Below the pieces are notes generated by a model that saw only the letters and a list, made by a program, of their open reading frames with translations, ran no database searches and had not been told where the DNA came from. This document shows positions 20,366 through 28,843 of a stretch of 64,000 nt of DNA, in pieces. The position numbers and the translations under genes are program-made. The first letter of the stretch is position 1. Each line of letters begins with the position of its first letter. Source of the DNA: Qipengyuania vesicularis (GTDB lineage Bacteria > Pseudomonadota > Alphaproteobacteria > Sphingomonadales > Sphingomonadaceae); contig NZ_JAIGNJ010000002.1 of NCBI RefSeq assembly GCF_019711415.1, positions 558,001 through 622,000 on the forward strand. The letters are read 5' to 3'.

Positions 20366-20767
20366 TACTGGCCTCCTTTCACACTGTCGGCTGCATCCTT
20401 CGATCCAGCCTCATGTTGAGCGGTCGAGCGGCCTGCAATGAAGCAGTCCTCCCGCGTGGAATCCCGAACTGTCGCTTGGGAAGGCGCGCACATAGCGATT
20501 CTGCGCGGTTTTGCAAGCGCTGAAGGTGCCTGTTGGACGCAGGTTGGACTGGCCGGAGACCAACCCGACAGCATGGAACACATGGAACACGGTCCTGGGA
20601 TTGAAAGCACACCATCGGCATCGGTTGCCGCAGGAGGAAAACCCGCATCGCTCCATCCGGTAAGGCATAGGAAATCGCCCCGCTGTAGGAAATCACACTG
20701 GTCGATACAGACGGTTGCAAGTTTGAGAATTTTTGCCGATGAATGAGGGCATTAACGGGAGGACAGC
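20366..20767. other. 402-base intergenic spacer holding divergent control signals
   Basis: No convincing gene: short frames here lack ribosome sites and family resemblance. On the - strand it holds the strong rplK ribosome site (20371-20379), a candidate promoter (20489-20516) and so an mRNA leader of about 120 bases in which L1 feedback could act. On the + strand it ends with GGGAGG (20757-20762), the ribosome site of the next gene. I see no remnant of nusG or a tRNA. Confidence 0.6.
20489..20516 (-). promoter_or_regulatory. candidate sigma-70-type promoter of rplK-rplA
   Basis: On the - strand TTGCAA (20516-20511) is followed after 16 bases by TATGTG (20494-20489), pointing to rplK about 120 bases downstream. 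A separate promoter is needed because the usual upstream nusG is absent. This is a pattern match only. Confidence 0.35.
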
Positions 20768-22294
20768 TTGAGAATCTACGCGCTAGCGATTGCAATGGCG
20801 GCCACACCCCTGGCCGCGCAGGATGTCGCACCGATGCCTGAGCCGGCAGAAGATTACGCAGCGATGTCAGACGCTGATCTCGTCGATGCCTGGCAGAATC
20901 TTGATAGAGACGCGTCGACTTGCGCAACGAGGCTGCCCCTATTGCGAGCACTTGAAGTCCTGAGGCCGGGTGTCATCGAACTCCGTCATGATGTCATGCG
21001 AATGGAAATCTGGTGCCACTACGAACGTGACGACTATGCGAATGCGCTGATTGCCTTGAAAGCTCTGGAGGAGGTGGATGGCAGCTTCTCGCAACCGGCC
21101 GCACTGGCGATTGCCGCAAATTCGGGTCAAGGGGATGCATTGCTTGCCCGAATGCGGATCATGGCCCTCGACGGCGATGCAGAATCCTATTCGTCGTTGA
21201 CCAGCGACCTATGGTTCTTTGCCCAACGCAAGGCTCGTGACCTCGATCTCACCGCGGAAATCGACGCCTTGGACGCCGAGATATTCTTGCGAGGCCACCA
21301 CGATCAGTTCGACCCTGCAATCCGGTATTCCATAGTCGATGGAGCATTCAATCATGGAGTAGCTTCAAACGATAGCAGGCTCGCCGAGACCGCGATCAGC
21401 CAGCATAGGCAACCGGGATATTTCGATACCTATCTCGCCGATCGGAAGTACGAAGCCTATTGGCCCATCATAGAGCGGCGCGTGGGCCCTGCGATGGAAA
21501 CCATCATACGCGAATACCTCGCAACCGCCCGGCGCGCGTTTGCCGCCGATCCGGAGAATCCGGAGAATCTCAACGACCTTGGACACGCTCTCTATTACGC
21601 AGGAGAATTCCATGAGCTGCTCGCATTTGCCGATGCGCAGTTAGGCCGGGACGATCTGGAACAGACCATGGTTGAAGACGAGGGCTGGCTTCTCAACCTG
21701 AAGGCATACACGCTCGATGCCTTGGGTAGGGGCGATGAAGCTGACGAGGTATTCGATTCCCTTGCCCGCGTAGGTCGCGAGAATGGTGGCTGGGGCGTGA
21801 ATTTCGTGATCAATCGCGCCTCCCGCCTTGTCGGACAACAGCGCTGGGAAGAGGGCTTAGTTGCCGCAAACGAGGCAAAGCTCGTGTCCGACGTGTACGG
21901 CTCGACCTTCGCAAAGCTCCTCGTGGCGCGCGATCAGCTTTGTTCACTTACAGCCTTGGGCCGCGCGGAGGAGGCAGCCGAGCAACTTGCATTCGTGCGC
22001 GAGAACGGTCCGGAGTTCCCGACCATCGCGACGATGGCGCTCCTGTGCCAGGACCGAGAAGAAGAAGCGGTCGCCTTGTTGCTGGAAGGCTTCAAGAACG
22101 AAAAGGAGCGATCGGGCATTATTACGGAGATGCAGGCGGAGGAAGTCGATCTATTCTACACGCCCACGAAGCTTCGCCGGGCTAATGATCTGCTCGCAGA
22201 GCATGCCGATTTGAAGTCCGCTTTCGAAGAATATGGCCGCACTATTCCCGAAGAGTTCTACTCCATGGCGTCGCGAGCCCGTTATTCAAACTAA
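20768..22294 (+). CDS. exported helical-repeat (TPR-like) protein, unknown role
   Basis: 508 residues starting at TTG 20768, justified by GGGAGG 5 bases upstream and by the signal peptide it begins (MRIYALAIAMAATPLAAQ). The mature protein is acidic and almost entirely helical. Repeat-like units such as NPENLNDLGHALYYAGEFHE and LLNLKAYTLDALGRGDEADE look like TPR pairs around residues 255-330, with weaker ones to the end. No catalytic motif is visible. It is likely a periplasmic scaffold. It lies opposite to the ribosomal genes on both sides, upstream of PspA. Codon use is somewhat less GC-rich than in neighbours. Confidence 0.72.
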   Translation: MRIYALAIAMAATPLAAQDVAPMPEPAEDYAAMSDADLVDAWQNLDRDASTCATRLPLLRALEVLRPGVIELRHDVMRMEIWCHYERDDYANALIALKALEEVDGSFSQPAALAIAANSGQGDALLARMRIMALDGDAESYSSLTSDLWFFAQRKARDLDLTAEIDALDAEIFLRGHHDQFDPAIRYSIVDGAFNHGVASNDSRLAETAISQHRQPGYFDTYLADRKYEAYWPIIERRVGPAMETIIREYLATARRAFAADPENPENLNDLGHALYYAGEFHELLAFADAQLGRDDLEQTMVEDEGWLLNLKAYTLDALGRGDEADEVFDSLARVGRENGGWGVNFVINRASRLVGQQRWEEGLVAANEAKLVSDVYGSTFAKLLVARDQLCSLTALGRAEEAAEQLAFVRENGPEFPTIATMALLCQDREEEAVALLLEGFKNEKERSGIITEMQAEEVDLFYTPTKLRRANDLLAEHADLKSAFEEYGRTIPEEFYSMASRARYSN

Positions 22295-22376
22295 AGGTCG
22301 CCAATAAACTCGATCCGGTTTACCAAGCATTCATGGGGTGCTCCTAAGTTGGGCGCACCAAAGGGGGACGCATTTC

Positions 22377-23078
22377 ATGTTTCGTATCGCTATCCAGGTA
22401 AAAGAACTGATCTCGAGCAATGTTTCGAGTGCACTCGACGGTGCATCAGACCCGGCAAAAATGCTGGTCCGGCTGCAACGCGAGATCGAGGAAGCGCTGG
22501 TCGGGCTTCATGGCGAACAGTCAAAGGCGCGGCGCCAGAAGGATCGACTGGAGAACGAGCTTACCCAGGCCGAGCTGCGCGAGGCCGACTGGAGCGACAA
22601 GGCCGCGATCGCCATGGACAACAACCGCGAAGACCTTGCCCGACAGGCATTGCTTGCGCGCGAGGACTGCCGCGGCGGGATCGAGCGGGTGAAGCAGGAT
22701 ATCGAGCGCCTCAGTGCCGACATCGCCGAAATGGAAGCCGCCGAGCGCGAACTCGAAGCCAAGCGCGAGGACGTGCGCCAGCGCTATCACGACCAGCGCG
22801 CCGCCGATGGCGATGGGAGCGCAAGGTCGGGCAGCAGCGGCTATGCCAAGCGCACCGAACGCCGGATGGACCACATCGAAACGCTGGAAAAGCGCACCGC
22901 CTTCGCGACCGAAGATAGCGCCGAATGCCGAGGCAACGCATCCGTGGAACGCGAGATCGAAGAGATGCGACGCGCTCGCAAGATCGAGGAAGAGCTGGCG
23001 GCGATGCGAAACGTGGACAAGTCGCCTCCGAAGAAGGCCCCGGCAAAGAAGGGCGGAAAACGCGCCAAGGCCGGGTGA
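22377..23078 (+). CDS. pspA: PspA/IM30-family envelope-stress protein
   Basis: 233 residues. It begins with MFRIAIQVKELISSNVSSAL, the amphipathic membrane-binding helix of the family, and the conserved DPAKMLVRLQREIEEAL follows. A long coiled coil runs to a short linker (GDGSARSGSSGYAKR) and a last helix. The lysine-rich tail (KKAPAKKGGKRAKAG) is unusual. PspA oligomers coat and stabilise damaged inner membrane. No pspBC or pspF is nearby, so regulation differs from the enterobacterial system. ATG 22377 follows AGGGGGA; GTG 22338 would add 13 residues ahead of the membrane helix and is less likely. A hairpin (23099-23133) follows. Confidence 0.85.
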   Translation: MFRIAIQVKELISSNVSSALDGASDPAKMLVRLQREIEEALVGLHGEQSKARRQKDRLENELTQAELREADWSDKAAIAMDNNREDLARQALLAREDCRGGIERVKQDIERLSADIAEMEAAERELEAKREDVRQRYHDQRAADGDGSARSGSSGYAKRTERRMDHIETLEKRTAFATEDSAECRGNASVEREIEEMRRARKIEEELAAMRNVDKSPPKKAPAKKGGKRAKAG

Positions 23079-23098
23079 TCGAACCCGGTTCGGATGCT

Positions 23099-23133
23099 AG
23101 GGCGGCCTCCCGGGGGTCGCCCTGTTCCTTGCG
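23099..23133 (+). terminator. probable terminator after pspA
   Basis: AGGGCGGCC (23099-23107) pairs with GGTCGCCCT (23115-23123), a 9-base stem with one G-U pair, followed by TGTTCCTT. It lies 20 bases after pspA and 27 before the next start, so the protease gene may be only partly co-transcribed. Confidence 0.5.
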
Positions 23134-23159
23134 GGTCGCCAAAATGTGAGGGGATAAGC

Positions 23160-23918
23160 ATGTCGGACACGCCAGCCCGAGAACTGGGATGGGGTCGCTT
23201 CATCCTGCAACTCGCAACCGTTGCATTCGCCTATTTCGCCGGCGGCGTCCCCGCTGCGCTATTCTGGGGGTACGAGACGGCTGACGGGACCTTCGCGCTC
23301 AGTTCGACCGGTGTCGCGGTTTCCGTCGCCCTCAGCATGGCCTCTGCAGTTCTGGTCGCGTGGCTTTGGCTGCGCGGCGACGGAGCGCTGAAAAGGGCGT
23401 GGAACCTGGGTACGCCAGCATCAGGATGGACCACGACGTTCATATATGCAGTGCTCGCGACGGTCGCGATCATTGGCTGGTTCACTCTTGGAGCGATGCT
23501 TCTCCAGGCACTTGGGTTCGGTGCGCCCGACACCGCCGAGGTCTTCGGCTGGATCACCGAGAGCCGGTTCCATTTCATTCTCTGGATCGTGCTCGTCGCC
23601 GTCTTCGCGGCCGGCATTGGCGAGGAACTCATGTTGCGCGGCTTCCTCATCGACCGACTGGACCGGCTCGACGGGCTGCGCGGCAGGATGTGGCCGATCA
23701 TCCTCCTGCAGGCGGCCATATTCGGATCGCTGCACATTTACCAGGGCGTCAGCGGGGCGATCATCACCGGTGTCGCCGCAATCGGTTTCGGCTGGCTGCG
23801 TTACCGCTGCGACGGCAACCTGTGGGCCTGCATCATCGCGCACATCGCCGTCGATGTGATCATGATGAGCCTCGCCTATGCCCAGACGTTGGGGATGCTG
23901 CCGGAGATCGCAAGCTGA
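23160..23918 (+). CDS. CPBP-family intramembrane metalloprotease
   Basis: 252 residues and about seven membrane helices. The three conserved motifs of the CAAX-protease/bacteriocin-processing (Abi) family are all present: EELMLR at 155-160 (EExxxR), FGSLH at 188-192 (FxxxH) and HIAVD at 228-232 (HxxxD). These residues coordinate metal within the membrane. The substrate is unknown; bacterial members include bacteriocin-immunity and membrane-protein-processing enzymes. ATG 23160 has GAGGGGAT upstream. Lying just after pspA, it may serve membrane quality control. A perfect hairpin follows the stop. Confidence 0.88.
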   Translation: MSDTPARELGWGRFILQLATVAFAYFAGGVPAALFWGYETADGTFALSSTGVAVSVALSMASAVLVAWLWLRGDGALKRAWNLGTPASGWTTTFIYAVLATVAIIGWFTLGAMLLQALGFGAPDTAEVFGWITESRFHFILWIVLVAVFAAGIGEELMLRGFLIDRLDRLDGLRGRMWPIILLQAAIFGSLHIYQGVSGAIITGVAAIGFGWLRYRCDGNLWACIIAHIAVDVIMMSLAYAQTLGMLPEIAS

Positions 23919-23920
23919 AA

Positions 23921-23966
23921 TGCGAAAAGGGGAGCCGCTCCTGATAGAGCGGCTCCCCTTTTCGCA
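23921..23966. terminator. perfect 20-base bidirectional terminator
   Basis: TGCGAAAAGGGGAGCCGCTC (23921-23940) is perfectly complementary to 23947-23966 around a 6-base loop. Runs of A and T in the arms give U-tracts on both strands. It separates the CPBP gene from convergent nusG. Confidence 0.92.
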
Positions 23967-23978
23967 TCGATACCGGTC

Positions 23979-24515
23979 TTACTTGACCAGTTCGACCTGT
24001 TCGAATTCCAGTTCGACCGGCGTCGCGCGGCCGAAGATCGAGACCGAAACCTTGACCTTCTGCTTGTCGAAATCGAGTTCTTCGACAAGGCCGTTGAAGC
24101 TGGCGAAGGGGCCGTCGAGCACCTTGACCTGGTCGCCGATCTCGTAGTCGACCGAAACCTGCTTTTTCGGGGCCGACTTGGCTTCTTCCACGCCGCCGAA
24201 GTAACGCGCCGCTTCCTTTTCAGAGATCGGCTGCGGCTTGTTGTTGTTGCCGAGGAAGCCGGTGACCTTGGGCGTGTTCTTCACGAGGTGGTACACGTCG
24301 TCGGTCATGTTTAGCTTGGCGAGGACGTAGCCGGGCATGAACTTGCGCTCGACCTGGACCTTCTTGCCGCGCTTCACCTCGGTCACGGTTTCGGTCGGGA
24401 CTTCGACTTCTTCGACGCCTTCGGACAGGCCCAGACGCTCGGCCTCGGCGATGATCGAATCGCGAACCTTGTTCTCGAAGCCGGAATAGGCGTGGATGAT
24501 GTACCAGCGTGCCAT
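23979..24515 (-). CDS. nusG: transcription elongation/antitermination factor NusG
   Basis: 178 residues. The NGN domain begins MARWYIIHAYSGFENKVRDS and contains RKFMPGYVLAKLNM, with GFLGNNNKPQPIS before the linker. The C-terminal KOW domain reads VKVLDGPFASFNGLVEELDF followed by VKVSVSIFGRATPVELEF. NusG binds RNA polymerase and couples it to ribosomes through S10 or to Rho. ATG 24515 is the conserved start; upstream in-frame codons read into the secE-nusG spacer. It follows secE as usual, but rplK does not follow it: a hairpin ends the operon here. Confidence 0.97.
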   Translation of the reverse strand: MARWYIIHAYSGFENKVRDSIIAEAERLGLSEGVEEVEVPTETVTEVKRGKKVQVERKFMPGYVLAKLNMTDDVYHLVKNTPKVTGFLGNNNKPQPISEKEAARYFGGVEEAKSAPKKQVSVDYEIGDQVKVLDGPFASFNGLVEELDFDKQKVKVSVSIFGRATPVELEFEQVELVK

Positions 24516-24541
24516 GTGTTTCTCAGTATCCCTGTAGGCGA

Positions 24542-24775
24542 TCAGGCCAGCGTCATCAGCCAGCGCACGAGGGCGCCGAAGGTCGAATCGACGCCGAGGA
24601 AGAAGAGCGAGAGGATCGTCATCATGATGAAGACGAAGATCGAAATGCGGACCGTTTCCGGCCAGGTCGGCCACACGACCTTGCGGCCTTCGGTGCGGAC
24701 CTGGTTCACGAACTCGGCAGGCGAAGTCTTGCTGCCCTTCGCGACTTTCGGTGTCTTGTCGGCGTTGTCGGCCAT
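24542..24775 (-). CDS. secE: preprotein translocase subunit SecE
   Basis: 77 residues with a short charged N-terminus, the conserved amphipathic helix (FVNQVRTEGRKVVWPTWPET) and one membrane helix. The VVWPTWPE motif is the SecE signature that packs against SecY. I took ATG 24775; ATG 24784, three codons upstream, is also possible. It heads the secE-nusG operon. A tRNA-Trp gene, often found upstream of secE, is not present in the 247-base spacer. Confidence 0.95.
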   Translation of the reverse strand: MADNADKTPKVAKGSKTSPAEFVNQVRTEGRKVVWPTWPETVRISIFVFIMMTILSLFFLGVDSTFGALVRWLMTLA

Positions 24776-24888
24776 GATCGTCATGCTCTCGCGTTGAACT
24801 CTTACGTCTCTTCCGGGATGGGGTCTTCGCCGCCCCGATACAAGGTCGGGAGGGGCTTTTCCTTCATCGATGTCGGAAGACGCGCAGG

Positions 24889-24917
24889 CATGTAGTCCGC
24901 GCGCCAGCAAAAGGCAA
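24889..24917 (-). promoter_or_regulatory. candidate promoter of secE-nusG
   Basis: On the - strand TTGCCT (24917-24912), a 17-base spacer and TACATG (24894-24889) match the sigma-70 layout and point to secE 114 bases downstream. Only a pattern match. Confidence 0.4.
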
Positions 24918-25022
24918 GCGGTGGAAGGGCCGGATTTTGCCGCTTTCCAACCCAGCATGAGGTGGCTAGCTTGCGCGCTTCGGAACATATGGCCTTTTGG
25001 GTCGAACGAGGGGAAGCCAAAG

Positions 25023-26546
25023 ATGGCGGCACAATCTGATCCAGCTCTCGAGCTGGTAACCAATATCGCGGATTTCCTTTGGGTGGGGACTTGGGACAGT
25101 GCTCAAGTTCTCCCTTTCCCTCCGCTCGCGATTTTGCTGCTCGGCGGCGGACTTTACATGATGATCGGCCTGCGGTTTTATCCGCTCATCAAGCTGTTCT
25201 CGGCGTTTGGAGGACTATTTAGGGGCCGTAAGGGTGAAGGGGCTGGGGAGATTTCCCCGTTCGCTGCGCTTTCGACGGCGCTTTCCGGCCAGGTCGGGAC
25301 AGGTAATCTCGCAGGGGTTGCGTCCGCTATAGCACTAGGGGGTCCTGGCGCCATTTTTTGGATGTGGATCACAGCGCTATTTGGCATGGCGCTAGCATTC
25401 GCAGAAGGTTCACTAGCCATCCGTTTCCGCGAAAGAACCAGCGATGGTGTGTATCGGGGCGGTCCCATGAGTTACATAATGATGGGGTTGGGGCCGAAAT
25501 ACGCGTGGCTTGCCATAGTTTTCTGTATTCTTTTGCTTTTCTCCGCGATGGTCACCGGCAATGCCATCCAGGCCAATGCAGTCGCCGACAGCCTGAAAGA
25601 ACTCTTTGGACTGACCGAAGTGGTCGGTGGAATGATTGTCGCTGTCGCCGTGTTTGTAGTCATCATCGGCGGGATCAAGTCGATCGGGAATGTCGCGGAG
25701 AAGATCATTCCCTTCATGGCGGGGCTCTATATCGTCTTGGCCATGATCGTGCTGGCAATGAATGCTCCGCTAATTCCCGCGACATTCGGACTGATATTTG
25801 AGAGCGCGTTTAATCCTACGGCAGCAACTGGTGGATTCGCTGGAGCGTTGATGATCCTTGCCATCCGTGCCGGTGTTGCTCGCGGCCTCTTTTCGAATGA
25901 GGCTGGTCAAGGCTCGACGCCGATCGCGCACGCAGTGGCACAGACGAACGATCCTGAACAGCAGGGCCAAATGGCAATGCTGGGTACGTTCATCGATACA
26001 ATCGTGGTTTGCACGATGACTGCCCTTGTGATCCTTACCGTTCAGGGCAGCTTCGAGGTGGGTGGTGAAACCCAGAGCAAAGAGATTGTTGCGTACACAT
26101 GGCAGACAGCAATGGAGCCATTTGCAATGACCTCCAGCTCATTTGGTACAGCAATGCCCTTCGAGATACTTGGGACACCCATTGGTACAATCATTGTTAG
26201 CCTTGTGCTGATCCTGTTCGTCTTCACCACACTGCTGACGTGGAGTTACTACGGCGAACGAGCCATCACATTCCTTTACGATCGGATCCCTGGCTCGACC
26301 CGTGAGGGGGAGAAGAAGTTGCACATCGCCTGGCGCGTGTTCTGGTGCTTGGTCATTGTGGCCGGCGCTAGCCAGAAATCAGACTTTGTGTGGCGACTGG
26401 GCGACATTGCAAACGGGTCAATGGTCGTTCCGAACTTGATTGCACTTCTGCTACTATCCGGCGTGGTCTTCAAGCTCGCTAAAGGCGACAAGACCGCTGG
26501 CAATACGCACACCGCCGATACGCCGGAAGAGCCCGAGGAATACTAG
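25023..26546 (+). CDS. alanine/glycine:cation symporter (AGCS family)
   Basis: 507 residues, about eleven membrane helices. AGCS hallmarks are ALSGQVGTGNLAGVASAIAL (the G-rich substrate site), FWMWITALFGMALAFAEGSL, GVYRGGPMSYIM and ARGLFSNEAGQGSTPIAHA. These proteins import alanine or glycine with Na+ or H+. ATG 25023 lies about 7 bases after GAGGGGAA; the frame is open for 51 codons upstream, but that stretch is rich in charged and polar residues and is unlike the family. Base composition is lower than the neighbourhood (31 G+C of 60 at 26101-26160), suggesting acquisition or recent replacement. A hairpin follows at 26575. Confidence 0.92.
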   Translation: MAAQSDPALELVTNIADFLWVGTWDSAQVLPFPPLAILLLGGGLYMMIGLRFYPLIKLFSAFGGLFRGRKGEGAGEISPFAALSTALSGQVGTGNLAGVASAIALGGPGAIFWMWITALFGMALAFAEGSLAIRFRERTSDGVYRGGPMSYIMMGLGPKYAWLAIVFCILLLFSAMVTGNAIQANAVADSLKELFGLTEVVGGMIVAVAVFVVIIGGIKSIGNVAEKIIPFMAGLYIVLAMIVLAMNAPLIPATFGLIFESAFNPTAATGGFAGALMILAIRAGVARGLFSNEAGQGSTPIAHAVAQTNDPEQQGQMAMLGTFIDTIVVCTMTALVILTVQGSFEVGGETQSKEIVAYTWQTAMEPFAMTSSSFGTAMPFEILGTPIGTIIVSLVLILFVFTTLLTWSYYGERAITFLYDRIPGSTREGEKKLHIAWRVFWCLVIVAGASQKSDFVWRLGDIANGSMVVPNLIALLLLSGVVFKLAKGDKTAGNTHTADTPEEPEEY

Positions 26547-26574
26547 GCTAGGTTCCCGCATCGGCGGCACGAAA

Positions 26575-26617
26575 AAGGGGCCGGGAGTTTCGCTACTCCC
26601 GGCCCCTGCCCTTTTAC
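26575..26617. terminator. bidirectional terminator with U-tracts on both sides
   Basis: GGGGCCGGGAGT (26577-26588) pairs with ACTCCCGGCCCC (26595-26606) around a 6-base loop. AAAAA precedes it and TTTT follows shortly after, so it works on either strand. It ends the AGCS gene and the small - strand gene at 26633. Confidence 0.88.
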
Positions 26618-26632
26618 CGACTGAACCTCCAG

Positions 26633-26782
26633 TCAGCGCGCCCCGAACAGGCGGGCGAAGAAGCCCGGCTCTTCCATCGGAAGGATCTTGCCGTGGTGCT
26701 TATGGCGAAGGCTTGCATCGCTATAAGGCCGCGGCTTCACCCACCGATCTGGGCGGCTGCTGCGAAAGGACAAGCTAGACAT
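26633..26782 (-). CDS. 49-residue basic small protein
   Basis: I translated this by hand: 49 residues starting MSSLSFRSSRPDRWVKPRP and ending GFFARLFGAR. It is basic, with a His/Lys patch (RHKHHGK) and no membrane helix. The ATG at 26782 has GGAGG with 7 bases spacing, and a terminator follows the stop by 16 bases, so it has all the signals of a real gene. The ending FFARLFGAR could be a short amphipathic helix. I know no function. It may be a small conserved protein of sphingomonads; this rests on signals rather than on homology. Confidence 0.7.
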   Translation of the reverse strand: MSSLSFRSSRPDRWVKPRPYSDASLRHKHHGKILPMEEPGFFARLFGAR

Positions 26783-26908
26783 GGGATATCCTCCATGAAA
26801 CCTTTCCCTCGCGTCCTGCCCCGTAAAACTGCGTAGGGTTGTGCCCGGTTCCCAGAGACTTGCGCGATCCCGCCCAGCGGTCCCGATACGGGACGGCGGG
26901 AGTGATCT

Positions 26909-28744
26909 TTAGTCGCCTCCGCGCGCAATCCAGCGATCAATCTTTGCTTCGAGGACCGGCAGGGGCAGGCCGCCCGTGTCGAGCACCTGCGTGTGGAAGG
27001 CCTTGATGTCGAAATCATCGCCCAGCGCGGCTTCCGCACGGGCACGCAGTTCCTGGATCTTGAGCGCGCCAACCTTGTAGGCGAGCGCCTGTCCGGGAAT
27101 GGCAATGTAGCGTTCCACCTCTGCCACAACCTCGGTTTCGGTCAGGCCGCTGTTTGCCAACATGAAATCGATCGCCTGCTGGCGCGACCAGCCCTTGGCG
27201 TGAAGCCCCGTATCGACAACCAGCCGCATCGCGCGAAGCTGCTCGTCCTGGAGCGTGCCGTAACGGTTCCAAGGATCCTCGAAGAACCCCATCTCGTAGC
27301 CAAGCGTTTCGGCGTAGAGCGCCCATCCCTCGACGAAAGCGGTCGTCCCGCCAAAGCGCATGAAGGAGGGCAAATCCTCGTTTTCGCGCGCAAGGCTGAT
27401 CTGGAAATGATGCCCGGGCGCGCCCTCGTGGAGATATAGCGTCACGATGCCCGTAGTGAGCCGGCTCGGCAGGTCATAGGCGTTGAAGTAGAAAACGCCG
27501 GGCCGCGACCCGTCGGGCGACCCGCTCTCGTAGGACCCGCCGGCGGAGAATTGCTCGCGATAGGGTTCGTAGGGACGGATCTCGAGCGGCGTGACCGGAG
27601 TGAGTGAGAAATAGTCGTCGATCTTCGCATCGACCGCGTGACCGATGTCGTAGTAGCTTTGGGTCAGCGCCTCCCGGCTCGCCGACTTGAACTGCGGATC
27701 GGTGCGCACGTAGTCGAAGAATTCGCCAAGAGTGCCCTCGAAGCCGACCTCGGCCTTGATCGCCTCCATCCCGTCCTTGATCCGCGTGACTTCGGCGAGG
27801 CCGAGATCATGCAGGTAATCGGGCTCGAGCGGCAGCGTCGTCGTGCTCTCGATGAGCTGGCGATAGAGCGCCTCGCCGCCTTGCATCTGCGCAAGGCCCA
27901 CGCTTTCGCGGGCGGCCTGATAGTATTCGTCGCGCAGGAAATCGCGCAGCCTCTCATTGGCAGCGAAAACCTCGCCGATGGAGGCTCGGTATTCGCGCGT
28001 CAGCCGCACCTTGTCGCTGTCGGAGAAACCTTCGGGGAAATTGTCGATCGGCATCCAGAAGGGCGATTCCTCGATATCGTCGGCGAGCTGCGTGTCGAGC
28101 TGGGTGATCACATTCCCGATCGAGAGCTGGGTTTCGACGACACCGCTGGCCATTCCCTCGCGGAACCGGAGGATCGCCTGGTCGATCAGCTCGGCGTAAT
28201 TCGCATGCCGCTTGAGGTTGTTCTCGTAATCTTCGACCGTCTCGAACGGCGCCGCGCTCTGGCCACTCGCAAGGTTCGGATAGAATGAGTGGAGGCCCGT
28301 GAAGTGGTTGATCGGGCGAACCGAGGTCGCCGCCAGAATTTCGGGTGCAAGCCCCTTCAGGGCATCGAGCTGATCATATTCGAATACGTCATAGGCAAGC
28401 CGATCCGTGGGGGAGAGTTCGCTTCGATCGATGTTGCGCAGCGCCTCGAGGTTGCGCTCGGCATCCTTGCGCAGGGCGTCGCTGAAGCTCGCGGAATAGA
28501 AATCGCCAAGCCGGTCCGCATAGCGCATGTCGCCCCTGAACAGCGCGCCCAGGGGATTGAGCTTGAGACCGCGCTCGTCGGCCTCTGCAAACAAGGCGAA
28601 GAGCTTGTCATGCGCCGCCTGCTCCGCGGCTGCCTGGGCCGCAGCGTCGTTTGCCGCATTTCCGGGCTCCAGGCTTCCGGTCGTCGTGCAGGCGGCGAGC
28701 GCAAGCGCCAGGCTGCCGATCAGCGAGCTGCGTGCAATGATCAT
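26909..28744 (-). CDS. DUF885 lipoprotein, putative metallopeptidase
   Basis: 611 residues. The N-terminus MIIARSSLIGSLALALAAC ends in a lipobox, so the mature protein is a lipoprotein, probably periplasmic. The rest matches DUF885: NPLGALFRGDMRYADRLGDF near the start, then YLHEGAPGHHFQ with HEGxPGHH at 439-446, and an EGWALYAE motif some 30 residues later. The HE..GHH plus E arrangement resembles a gluzincin-like zinc peptidase, but activity is unproven for most members. ATG 28744 has GGGGAC upstream. It closes a - strand run of exported hydrolases (from 31253). Confidence 0.87.
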   Translation of the reverse strand: MIIARSSLIGSLALALAACTTTGSLEPGNAANDAAAQAAAEQAAHDKLFALFAEADERGLKLNPLGALFRGDMRYADRLGDFYSASFSDALRKDAERNLEALRNIDRSELSPTDRLAYDVFEYDQLDALKGLAPEILAATSVRPINHFTGLHSFYPNLASGQSAAPFETVEDYENNLKRHANYAELIDQAILRFREGMASGVVETQLSIGNVITQLDTQLADDIEESPFWMPIDNFPEGFSDSDKVRLTREYRASIGEVFAANERLRDFLRDEYYQAARESVGLAQMQGGEALYRQLIESTTTLPLEPDYLHDLGLAEVTRIKDGMEAIKAEVGFEGTLGEFFDYVRTDPQFKSASREALTQSYYDIGHAVDAKIDDYFSLTPVTPLEIRPYEPYREQFSAGGSYESGSPDGSRPGVFYFNAYDLPSRLTTGIVTLYLHEGAPGHHFQISLARENEDLPSFMRFGGTTAFVEGWALYAETLGYEMGFFEDPWNRYGTLQDEQLRAMRLVVDTGLHAKGWSRQQAIDFMLANSGLTETEVVAEVERYIAIPGQALAYKVGALKIQELRARAEAALGDDFDIKAFHTQVLDTGGLPLPVLEAKIDRWIARGGD

Positions 28745-28843
28745 GTGAATGTCCCCAGTAATCTAATCCGATGGCCGGTTACTGCACTTGGCGGATAGCA
28801 CAAGCTTTCCTGCATCGGCGGTGATCCCCGCTCGACGAACGAC

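Noticed and set aside
24776-25022. Possible tRNA-Trp upstream of secE
   Set aside because: No cloverleaf or TTCGA T-loop is found on either strand of the spacer.
26869-26899. Hairpin CCCGCC..GTCCCG-ATA-CGGGAC-GGCGGG downstream of the DUF885 gene
   Set aside because: The stem is good, but no U-tract follows on the - strand, so I did not list it as a terminator; it may be an mRNA 3' structure.
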